41,792 nt of DNA from Actinomycetota bacterium (GTDB taxonomy: Bacteria; Actinomycetota; AC-67): assembly GCA_040905475.1 (NCBI GenBank), contig JBBDRM010000173.1, positions 26,618 to 68,409 of the forward strand. Direction: 5' to 3'. Positions 8,306-15,576 of this stretch are shown piece by piece. The position numbers and the translations under genes were made by a program. The notes under the pieces are model-generated. The model had not been told where the DNA came from, did not search any database, and worked only from the letters and a program-made list of their open reading frames with translations. Every line of letters begins with the position of its first letter. Positions within the stretch are counted from its first letter, which is position 1.

Positions 8306-9436
8306 GCCGCTCCTCGGTCCCCGGGTCGTGGCAAGTCCGAGGAGCCTGCACAGCCGCTCGCGATGCCAGCGGGGTGTGCCGAAGATTGCATGGTCGGCCT
8401 TCGCCCGGCGCAGGTATAGGTGGACGTCGAGCTCCCATGTAAAGCCCATGCCGCCGTGGATCTGGAGGGCGTCCCCCGCGATCCGCGGATAAGCGTCCCC
8501 GACGAATGACTTTGCGCTACTGGCTGCGAGGGACGCGCCCGATGCGCCGTTGTCGAGCGCTGTGGCCGCGTGCGATGTGGCCGCCCGACACCCCTCCAGC
8601 GCGATCAGCATGTTCGCGCACTTGTGCTTGACGGCCTGGAAGCTCCCGATCGCCCGGCCGAACTGCACGCGCTCACGCGCGTGGGTCGTCGACATCTCGA
8701 GGACGCGGGTCGCCCCACCGACGCTCCCGGCGGCCACGAGCACCGAAGCGATATCGATTGCCCTTTCGATGGTAGCGACACCGATGTCACCGACGAGCGC
8801 GTCGGCCTGCACGGCCACACCATCGAAGGAGACGACGAACAATCGCCTGGTGAGGTCCAACGTCGGGTGCGGGGTAATGGTGATTCCGGCGTTGCGGGGA
8901 ACCAGGAACTGAACGAGCCGCCGCTCGTCGACCCGGGCGACAACCAGTAACCAGTCCGCGACGTCGGCGTGCTCGGCAGGGCACGTGGACCCATTGAGGA
9001 CGTAGGAGCCGCCGGCGTTCTCGGCCACCGCGCTGATGGGCTTGTAAGGGCCGGTGTCGTCACACAGCGCGACGGTAACGATCTGGTCGCCGGCGAGGAT
9101 GGCCGGGAGCACCTCGCGGCGTTGTTCGCGCGAGCCCGCCGCGGCGAGGACGTGCGCGGCGACGATGGTCGATGCGAATGGGCCGGGCAAGAGGCCACGC
9201 CCCACCTCTTCGGCGACGGCGCATGTCGCAGCGATTCCCTGGCCGAGCCCGCCGTCCTGCTGTGGGATTGATACCGAGAGCAGACCAAGGTCGCCCCCTC
9301 GGCGCCAAAGTGTCGGATCGAATCCGTTTGGGGTTTGCGCGAGTTCGCGAATCCCGCCGATTGGACACTCGGCCTCTACGAACGCTCGCATGGCCTTTCC
9401 GAGAATCGCTCCGTCGTCGCTCGTTCCGAGCGGCAC
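8291..9436 (-). CDS. Acyl-CoA dehydrogenase, beta-type subunit
   Basis: A 381-residue ACAD-family protein. It keeps the C-terminal flavin-side motifs ARERVQFGRAIGSFQAVKHK and QIHGGMGFTWE. It lacks the SEPxxGSD motif (the region reads ALCDDTGPYKP) and lacks both usual positions of the catalytic glutamate (IFGTPRWHRE near the end). This is the pattern of the non-catalytic, FAD-binding partner in mycobacterial alpha2beta2 ACADs. It starts with GTG four bases after the stop of the alpha-type ACAD gene, so the two are likely co-translated and may form one heterotetramer. Confidence 0.87.
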   Translation of the reverse strand: MPLGTSDDGAILGKAMRAFVEAECPIGGIRELAQTPNGFDPTLWRRGGDLGLLSVSIPQQDGGLGQGIAATCAVAEEVGRGLLPGPFASTIVAAHVLAAAGSREQRREVLPAILAGDQIVTVALCDDTGPYKPISAVAENAGGSYVLNGSTCPAEHADVADWLLVVARVDERRLVQFLVPRNAGITITPHPTLDLTRRLFVVSFDGVAVQADALVGDIGVATIERAIDIASVLVAAGSVGGATRVLEMSTTHARERVQFGRAIGSFQAVKHKCANMLIALEGCRAATSHAATALDNGASGASLAASSAKSFVGDAYPRIAGDALQIHGGMGFTWELDVHLYLRRAKADHAIFGTPRWHRERLCRLLGLATTRGPRSGSAPR

Positions 9437-9440
9437 GCGA

Positions 9441-10580
9441 TCAGCCTTTCGGAAGTCCGAGGATGCGCTCTCCGATCACGTTGCGCAACACTTCAGATGT
9501 TCCGCCTGCGATCGTGATAGCGCGACTCTCGAGGAACCGGTGCTGCCAGCGGACGGCGGCGTGTTCGACCGGGCGGGGACCGGTTTCTGCGATGTCGAGA
9601 CCGAGTTCCGCGATGCGCTGCGTAAGGTCGGCCCCGAAGACCTTTAGAACCGAGCCCTCGGGGCCGGGCGAGCCGCCCGACAGGCCGCGCAGGACCCGCA
9701 GCCCGAGCGCCTGCAAGACGGTGGCGGACGCGTATGCGTCCCCGAGGGCCTGGCGCAGCACCGGGTCGAAGCTACGGCCGTTGGTCCTCGCGAGGTCGAT
9801 CGCCTCCTCGAGCATCCGCCGGATGCCGGTCTGGAGCGTGAGGGCGCCGAGCCGCTCGTTCATCAGGGTGTGGATGGCCACGGACCATCCGCCTCCGACT
9901 TCGCCGAGCACGTTCGCGCCGGGGACGCGGACGCCGTCGAGGAAGACTTCGCAGAAATCCGCCGAGCCGGTGATGACTTTGATCGGACGCACCTCGATCC
10001 CCGGCGTGCGCATGTTGACGAGGATGCACGTAATCCCCGCGTGCTTCGGGCCGTCGCTGCTCGTGCGCACGAAGAGCTGGCACCAATCGGCTTCGTCGGC
10101 GTTCGAGCACCAGATCTTGTGTCCGTCGACGACGAAATGGTCGCCGTTGCGAAAGGCTCGCGTCCCCAGCGCAGCGAGGTCGCTCCCAGCGCCCGGCTCA
10201 CTCATCCCCTGGCACCAGATCTCCTCCCCAGCTCGGATCGGCGCGACGAACCGGGACCGCTGCTCGCTGGTGCCAAACGCGATGATGGCCGGCGCGATGT
10301 CATAGACGCCGATCAGTCCGGCGATCGTGGGCGCGCCAGCGCGACCCAGCTCATCGTCGAGGAGCACGCGCTCGACGGGACCGAGTGATCGTGCACCATA
10401 TTCGACCGGCCAGTCGACGCCGACGTAGCCTGCGCTTGCCAGGCGTCTGTGCCATGATCGGCGCCGCTGGAACGCCGCGTGCGGCTCGGCGGGTTCTGGG
10501 TCCCGAGGAACGTTCTCCTTCAGCCAGGCTCGCAACTCCGAGCGGAATCGCTCCTGCTCGTGTGTGAGTTCCGCCTCCAT
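9441..10580 (-). CDS. Acyl-CoA dehydrogenase, alpha (catalytic-type) subunit
   Basis: A 379-residue ACAD. It shows FRSELRAWLKENVP at the N-terminus, SEPGAGSDLAALGTRA in the middle and AGGTSEVLRNVIGERILGLPKG at the end. As in ChsE4/FadE26-type subunits the residue before GT is Gly, and a candidate base is the Glu in TLMNERLGAL. The gene lies between two beta-type ACAD genes (10587-11702 upstream, 8291-9436 downstream), with gaps of 6 and 4 bases, so the three are one transcript. Confidence 0.88.
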   Translation of the reverse strand: MEAELTHEQERFRSELRAWLKENVPRDPEPAEPHAAFQRRRSWHRRLASAGYVGVDWPVEYGARSLGPVERVLLDDELGRAGAPTIAGLIGVYDIAPAIIAFGTSEQRSRFVAPIRAGEEIWCQGMSEPGAGSDLAALGTRAFRNGDHFVVDGHKIWCSNADEADWCQLFVRTSSDGPKHAGITCILVNMRTPGIEVRPIKVITGSADFCEVFLDGVRVPGANVLGEVGGGWSVAIHTLMNERLGALTLQTGIRRMLEEAIDLARTNGRSFDPVLRQALGDAYASATVLQALGLRVLRGLSGGSPGPEGSVLKVFGADLTQRIAELGLDIAETGPRPVEHAAVRWQHRFLESRAITIAGGTSEVLRNVIGERILGLPKG

Positions 10581-10586
10581 GGCCGG

Positions 10587-11702
10587 TTAGCCGAAGAGTG
10601 AACGGCGGATGAACTCGCGGCAGGAGAGCGTTGACCACACCAGCTCCGCATTGAGGCAGGCCCGCTTGTAGTACAGGTGAGCCGCGTGCTCCCAGGTGAA
10701 CCCGATGCCGCCGTGGACCTGGATCGTGTCGGCGGCGACGCTGACGCATGCGTCACCGCAGTAGGCTTTCGCGACGGCGGCGCGGAAGAGGAGGTCGCGT
10801 TCCTCATCCACAGGGGATGCTGCCGCGTACCGAGCCGCTGTTCGCGCGTGCTCGACGAGCACGAGCATGTTCGCGAGCTTGTGCTTGATCGCCTGGAAGC
10901 TTCCGATGATCCGCCCAAACTGCTCTCGCTGTAGCGCGTACGCCGTCGCCATCTCGAGCGCGCGATCGGCTCCTCCAACGCTTTCATTGGCGAGGGCGAC
11001 CGCCCGCATTCCACGAAGTCTGGCGACGGCGGCTTCCGCTGCGGCGCCCTCCTGCAGCACAGCGTCGGCCGGCACCTCGGAGGCGTCAAAGCGGATCAGC
11101 CCGACGGGGCGGGTTTGGTCCGTCGCCAGGATGTTCCGGCGGTCGGCCGCCCCGAGCGCCAAGCCCTGAACGAGGACGAGGAGCGGCCCCGCGTCCCCTC
11201 GCGCCGGCACGAGCGCGAGGTCCGCCGTCCTGCCGTGGATCACAAACCGGGCTTCCCCAGAAAGGCGCACGGATGTACCCACCCGCGTCGCCTTGACGAG
11301 AGAATCGAACGCTACAGTCCCGAATCGCTCTCCGGCAGCCATAGAAGGCAACACGGACTCCGCCGCTCTGGGGGGGGCGTACGTGGCGATCCCGGCTGCG
11401 CAGATTGCGTTGTCTGCAAGCGGGACGCCCAGCAGCACACGGCCAGCTTCTTCTACGACCACGCACAAATCAGCGAATGTCAGCCCGAGTCCTCCGTGGC
11501 GCTCCGCGATGGTGATTCCGGCCCACCCGAGCTCCATTCCGACACGACGCCAGAGTTCGACGTCGCCGGACCGTTCCGGATTCTTGGTCGATGGCTCCGC
11601 GTGTCGCGACAGGAACTCGCGAGCCGCCGCGGCGAGGTCGGCTTGAAGTGGCGTCGGAACGAAGGTTTCCGACGAGCGCTGGCTCGGGGTCGTCACTGCC
11701 AT
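10587..11702 (-). CDS. Acyl-CoA dehydrogenase, beta-type subunit
   Basis: A 371-residue ACAD-family protein with LQREQFGRIIGSFQAIKHKLANM and QVHGGIGFTWEHAAHLYYKRA. It lacks the SEPxxGSD motif and both known catalytic-Glu positions, so it looks like an FAD-binding, non-catalytic beta subunit. The ATG at 11702 overlaps the crotonase stop by 10 bases; a GTG at 11696 (GTGA overlap) is an alternative start. The frame stays open far upstream, but that extension runs antiphase through the crotonase gene and is not homologous. The partner could be the alpha subunit at 9441-10580 or at 2426-3631. Confidence 0.86.
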   Translation of the reverse strand: MAVTTPSQRSSETFVPTPLQADLAAAAREFLSRHAEPSTKNPERSGDVELWRRVGMELGWAGITIAERHGGLGLTFADLCVVVEEAGRVLLGVPLADNAICAAGIATYAPPRAAESVLPSMAAGERFGTVAFDSLVKATRVGTSVRLSGEARFVIHGRTADLALVPARGDAGPLLVLVQGLALGAADRRNILATDQTRPVGLIRFDASEVPADAVLQEGAAAEAAVARLRGMRAVALANESVGGADRALEMATAYALQREQFGRIIGSFQAIKHKLANMLVLVEHARTAARYAAASPVDEERDLLFRAAVAKAYCGDACVSVAADTIQVHGGIGFTWEHAAHLYYKRACLNAELVWSTLSCREFIRRSLFG

Positions 11703-12445
11703 CGTGGGGGACGTTTCTCGACGAACGCCCGAGGTCCCTCGGAGGCGTCGGGGTGGTCCCAGTGATTGGTGAGGAGCTTCCATCCTTCTACGAGTGCGCC
11801 CGAGAGTCCGTGCTCCAGTCCCATCCACAGTGCCTTCTTCGTGCCGATCATGGCCGCCGGCGAGTTGGCCTTGAGCACCTCGGCCAATTCCATGGCTCGG
11901 GCCATCAACACGGATCCTTCCATGACCTCGCTCACGAGTCCGAGGGAGCGAGCGGTCTCCGCGTCGATCCGCTCGGCGCGCCCGAGCAAAGAAAGCCGCG
12001 CGACCGCTCCGAACGGAATGCGCCTGCTGAGCAGGATGGGCTCGTATGCGGACACCTGCCCCACGGTGACGTGTGGATCGACGAACGTTGCGTGCGAGGC
12101 CGCGATGGCGATGTCGGCCTCGGCCACGAAGTGGAGCCCCGCGCCCGCGCACACGCCGTTGACGGCCACGATGACCGGCTTCCATAAGTCGTTCTCGAGA
12201 GGGCCGAGGGGCGGGGGCTCGGTCATGCCTTCGAGTTCGTCGGCAGTGGAGAGGTCCATCCCGCTACAAAACGCGCGATCGCCCGCCCCGGTGAATATGG
12301 TGACGCGCACGTCGCCGTCGTCGCGGGCCCGTTGCCAGGCTGCGGCTATCTCCTCGGCCATGGAGGGGGGTAAGGCGTTCATCCGCTCCTGGCGGTCGAG
12401 GGTGATGACTAGGATCCCGTCCAGGAGTTCCGTGCGAACCGTCAT
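11693..12445 (-). CDS. Enoyl-CoA hydratase/isomerase (crotonase) family protein, atypical active site
   Basis: A 250-residue crotonase-fold protein. The oxyanion-hole segments are present (AFCSGMDL and NGVCAGAGL). The two Glu residues that drive hydration in classical enoyl-CoA hydratase are not evident: the first lies in a segment reading FVDPHVTVG (His), and the second aligns near IPFG. It may be an isomerase, hydrolase or another crotonase reaction. The ATG at 12445 is chosen because GAGGGGAG lies just ahead of it; an upstream in-frame TTG at 12457 is less likely. It sits 15 bases after the cyclase gene and overlaps the next ACAD. Confidence 0.88.
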   Translation of the reverse strand: MTVRTELLDGILVITLDRQERMNALPPSMAEEIAAAWQRARDDGDVRVTIFTGAGDRAFCSGMDLSTADELEGMTEPPPLGPLENDLWKPVIVAVNGVCAGAGLHFVAEADIAIAASHATFVDPHVTVGQVSAYEPILLSRRIPFGAVARLSLLGRAERIDAETARSLGLVSEVMEGSVLMARAMELAEVLKANSPAAMIGTKKALWMGLEHGLSGALVEGWKLLTNHWDHPDASEGPRAFVEKRPPRWQ

Positions 12446-12460
12446 GGCTCCCCTCAACAG

Positions 12461-13348
12461 TTACACGACGAGGACGGGATTGAGCGGGCTGCCGAGTCCC
12501 CGCCTGATCCTGAGTGGGGTTGCAATGAAGAGCCCTTCGAACGCGCCCATTGCTACCGGGCCGGCAAGGTCGAGGTTCTCAATGAGGGGGACGCCGAGAT
12601 CCCGGAGGAATAGCTCGTGACACGCGAGCGGGTTGGCGTTGTCCGTCGCAGGAAAGGGGTCGATTCCGAAGTTGTCCATCCCCACGACCGCGGGATCCTT
12701 CGCCGCGATCCAATCGGCACCGTCGGGGCCGAGTCCCGGCTCTCCCTTGGCGTACCTCGCCGGTTCGGTACCGTGCATCTCTATCCAGCGAGTGCGGATA
12801 AGAAGGATATCTGCGTCCTGCGCGTCGAGTCCCGCGTCGCGGGCCGAAAGCTCCAGATCGTCGGCTGTGATCACGTCGCCTTCTTCGAGGGTGCGGCGTC
12901 GAGACACGTCAAGAATCGCAGCCGTACCAATGATCGCGCCATAGTGTTCGACGCTTGCGTGCTTCGTGCCTCCACGGCTTACCGCCTGCGATCGCACGCC
13001 GTTGTAGAGGAGACCATCAACCCACACGTGCGCAAGCCCGTCGAGGTGCGTGTGCGCGTGGGTGTGCATCACCAGGATGTCCTCGGCTCGACCACGACCG
13101 GGGTCGTCTGGATGCTGAATTTGCATCGTCATCTGCCACGTCGGGTTTCGGTGGGCGCCGGAAATAGGGCCGCGTCTGCTGATCTCCGTTCCCAGCGCGA
13201 ATACTTCGCCGGAGCGAGGCCGCGCCAAGGCCTGCAGAACTCGTTCTCCCGTCAGGAGGTTCAGCGCCCCCCGCTGGTCGTCCGGGCCCCAGCGGCCCCA
13301 GTTCGATCGGCCGTTCGGCTCGGTCACCGATCTCCCTCCACGCGACAT
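12461..13348 (-). CDS. Cyclase-family (kynurenine formamidase-like) metal-dependent hydrolase
   Basis: A 295-residue protein of the putative cyclase family. The metal-binding signature H-x3-H-x-D-x3-H is seen as His97, His101, Asp103 and His107 (HAHTHLDGLAH), and a GGRWGP-like N-terminus (WGRWGPDDQRGALN) marks the subgroup. Members hydrolyse amides, lactones or carbon-carbon bonds; kynurenine formamidase is the best-known one. Here it may open a ring or lactone, which is inference. It is the first gene of a five-gene minus-strand operon (cyclase, crotonase, three ACADs) and has a strong promoter immediately upstream. Confidence 0.88.
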   Translation of the reverse strand: MSRGGRSVTEPNGRSNWGRWGPDDQRGALNLLTGERVLQALARPRSGEVFALGTEISRRGPISGAHRNPTWQMTMQIQHPDDPGRGRAEDILVMHTHAHTHLDGLAHVWVDGLLYNGVRSQAVSRGGTKHASVEHYGAIIGTAAILDVSRRRTLEEGDVITADDLELSARDAGLDAQDADILLIRTRWIEMHGTEPARYAKGEPGLGPDGADWIAAKDPAVVGMDNFGIDPFPATDNANPLACHELFLRDLGVPLIENLDLAGPVAMGAFEGLFIATPLRIRRGLGSPLNPVLVV

Positions 13349-13353
13349 GCAAA

Positions 13354-13367
13354 GAGTGTACTATATT
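13354..13367 (-). promoter_or_regulatory. GAGTGTACTATATT operator-like element overlapping the -10
   Basis: It matches the element at 2287-2300 in 12 of 14 positions (GAGTRYACTATATT) and overlaps the -10 of the cyclase promoter, the usual place for a repressor. It also lies in the 94-base divergent gap before the plus-strand crotonase gene and could control both directions. Confidence 0.55.
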
Positions 13368-13387
13368 GGTACTGTAGCCTTTGTCAA
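13360..13387 (-). promoter_or_regulatory. Sigma-70-type promoter of the cyclase-ACAD operon
   Basis: On the minus strand a perfect -35 TTGACA (13387-13382) is followed by a 16-base spacer and a TATAGT -10 (13365-13360). Transcription would begin only a few bases before the cyclase ATG at 13348, so the mRNA is leaderless or nearly so. The -10 is embedded in the shared GAGTRYACT element. Confidence 0.7.
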
Positions 13388-13442
13388 CTTGATCGCAGCC
13401 TCCGTATGTTGGTGAAAGTGAGTCTCCGAGTAGGAAGCGTCG

Positions 13443-14177
13443 ATGGTCAAAGATGGCATTCTCGAGGTCGTAATCGATTGGCCCGCGGTTCGTAACGCGC
13501 TCGGACCGGCGGAGGCCAGTGAGCTTACGGCCCGATTGGCCGTCGCCGAGTCCGAGGATTGCCGTTGCGTGGTCCTTCGCGCCGACGGGCCTGTCTTCTG
13601 CGCTGGCGGGAACCTCCGAGCGGTGATTGCCCTCGTCGGCGAAGGTGACGACGCTCTCCGCCGGGGTCTCTACGGAGCTTTCCAAGGTTTGTTTCGGACG
13701 CTGGTGCTCCTGCCCGTTCCCGTAATCGCCGCTGTGGCGGGACCCGCAATCGGGCTCGGATTAGACCTGGCTCTAGCCTGCGACGTGAGCTTCTTCCGCC
13801 CGGGGATCACCGTACGGCAAGGGTGGTCGTCCCTGAATCTCATTCCTGCTACGGGTGGCCTTTACTACGCGTGTGGCCGCGGAGGAGTTCAAGCGGCGTG
13901 GAAGCTGCTCTGCGCGGGTGGGCGCGAAATCATGACCGACGAGATCGTTTCGTGGGGCCTGGGCCAACTTGCCCCGGATCCCGATGAGGCCGCCCGGCAG
14001 GCCGCTCGCGTCTTGGCTCAGCAGCCGCGAGATCGCCTCGTAGCATCCAAGCGCCTGATCCGCGAGGGGGATCTCGCCGCTCATCTTGCGGCGGCGCTCG
14101 AATACCAGATCGGCTTCCTGGAAGATCCGCACTTCCATGACGCCGCCGCCCGAGCGCTGCAGCACCAACCCACCTAG
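13443..14177 (+). CDS. Crotonase-family protein, atypical active site
   Basis: A 244-residue enoyl-CoA hydratase/isomerase fold protein. Oxyanion-hole segments are VFCAGGNLRA and GPAIGLGLDLALACD. Where classical hydratases have the first catalytic Glu, the segment reads RQGWSSLNLIPATGG, and no Glu is seen at the second position, so simple hydration is doubtful. A GAGTAGGAAG stretch lies ahead of the ATG. It is divergent from the cyclase operon and the first plus-strand gene before the amidohydrolase. A 115-base gap with its own promoter element separates them. Confidence 0.85.
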   Translation: MVKDGILEVVIDWPAVRNALGPAEASELTARLAVAESEDCRCVVLRADGPVFCAGGNLRAVIALVGEGDDALRRGLYGAFQGLFRTLVLLPVPVIAAVAGPAIGLGLDLALACDVSFFRPGITVRQGWSSLNLIPATGGLYYACGRGGVQAAWKLLCAGGREIMTDEIVSWGLGQLAPDPDEAARQAARVLAQQPRDRLVASKRLIREGDLAAHLAAALEYQIGFLEDPHFHDAAARALQHQPT

Positions 14178-14230
14178 AAAAGCCGCCCCCGGCGGAACGA
14201 CTTGCGCTCCTCCTGGAGGCGATGATAAAT

Positions 14231-14240
14231 GAGTATACTG
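14231..14240 (+). promoter_or_regulatory. GAGTATACTG element upstream of the amidohydrolase gene
   Basis: It matches the perfect palindrome at 4453 in nine of ten bases and contains TATACT (14234-14239), a good -10 hexamer, about 50 bases upstream of the amidohydrolase ATG. No clear -35 was found at the expected distance. Confidence 0.5.
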
Positions 14241-14292
14241 CTTGCGCGAAAATGAGTTTCGGTCGACTTGCCGCAAAAAGGGGTGAGAGGCG

Positions 14293-15504
14293 ATGGACTT
14301 TCCGATCATCGATGCTGACACGCACATCAATGAGCCGCCGGATCTCTGGGAGAAACGAGTTCCGGCCAAATTCCGAGAGCGCGCTCCTCGCTTCGCCGAC
14401 AATCCTCGCGGCGGCAAGCTGTGGGTGTTCGAGACCCGGACCCAGTCGATCACGCCCCTCGCCAACGCGGTCGGAACATCCCCCGTCCAGTGGACGCTGA
14501 AGTCGACAGGCTACGAGGGGCTCCGCTCCGGCGCATGGGATCCGATCGCACGCCTCGACGACATCGCGATCGACATGGTGGATATCCACGTCCTGTTTCC
14601 GACCTACGTCCTTGCCGGCGCGTCTATTTTCTCGCACTCGGACCGGGAGCTTCAGATTGCCTGCGTGCGAGCGTACAACGACTGGATCTCTGAGTTCGCC
14701 TCGGCGGCACCCGACCGTCTAATCGGACTGGCCATCCTGCCCGTGACCGGTGTGGACGACGCGATGGCTGAGGCCAAGCGCGTTCGCGATCTTCCCTGCA
14801 TCCGGGGGGTCATGCTCACGAATTGGCCGAGCGGCGGCGACGATCCCATGCATGACGAGGAAGATCGCTTCTGGTCGCTGGCCGAGGAACTCGACCTGGC
14901 CATCATCGTCCATGTCGGGTTTCGGGAGGGCGGAGAGGTCGAGACTGCTGGCGACGCCGCCGAAGCGCAGCACGATGAGAAGACGAAGGACGCGACAAAC
15001 AAGATTACGCTGCCTTTTCTCAACCAGGAACGCCAGGCCATCAGCATGATCCCGATCATGAGCCACTTCATCCTCGGTGGCATCCTGGAACGTCACCCGC
15101 GCCTGCGGGTCGCCGCGGCCGAGGTCGGGGCGGGTTGGGTGCCCTTCTTCCTCGAGCAAACAGACGACAACTACAACCGACACCGATTCTGGACGAACTG
15201 CCGGCTTCCGATGCTGCCCTCCGACTATTGGTACCGGCAGTGCTTCGCCACGTTTCAGTTGGACCGCTACGCTATCCGTAACCGCGATCTCGTGGGCCCC
15301 CACACAATGATGTGGTCGTCCGACTACCCGCACAGCGGCGCGGATTGGCCGAGCTCTCGCGCGAGCATCGACGCGCAAATGCAGGGCGTACCAGCGCAGG
15401 AGCAGCGGATGATCCTGTGTGAGAACGCGCTTCGGCTGTTCGGACTCACGGTCGACCAAGTGGCCGGACGCGTAACCGCAGTAAACGGCCCCCGAGCTCG
15501 GTAG
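14293..15504 (+). CDS. Amidohydrolase-2 (ACMSD-like TIM-barrel) family metal-dependent hydrolase
   Basis: A 403-residue protein that opens with IIDADTHINEPPDLWEKRVP; Asp9 and His11 form the first metal-binding motif. A central His in VHVGFREGG and the C-terminal SSDYPHSGADWP (metal Asp) complete the set seen in amidohydrolase-2 decarboxylases and hydrolases such as ACMSD and LigW. It may decarboxylate or hydrolyse a ring-derived intermediate; the substrate is unknown. GGGGTGAGAGG sits just ahead of the ATG. It is followed after 72 bases by the FAD/Fe-S dehydrogenase gene, probably in one transcript. Confidence 0.9.
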   Translation: MDFPIIDADTHINEPPDLWEKRVPAKFRERAPRFADNPRGGKLWVFETRTQSITPLANAVGTSPVQWTLKSTGYEGLRSGAWDPIARLDDIAIDMVDIHVLFPTYVLAGASIFSHSDRELQIACVRAYNDWISEFASAAPDRLIGLAILPVTGVDDAMAEAKRVRDLPCIRGVMLTNWPSGGDDPMHDEEDRFWSLAEELDLAIIVHVGFREGGEVETAGDAAEAQHDEKTKDATNKITLPFLNQERQAISMIPIMSHFILGGILERHPRLRVAAAEVGAGWVPFFLEQTDDNYNRHRFWTNCRLPMLPSDYWYRQCFATFQLDRYAIRNRDLVGPHTMMWSSDYPHSGADWPSSRASIDAQMQGVPAQEQRMILCENALRLFGLTVDQVAGRVTAVNGPRAR

Positions 15505-15576
15505 AGGTCGAATATGGCTCGGGGCGGCCGGGCCACAGCTAATGTGTCCTTGGGCTCCGGCCCAGCCGCGTAGTGC

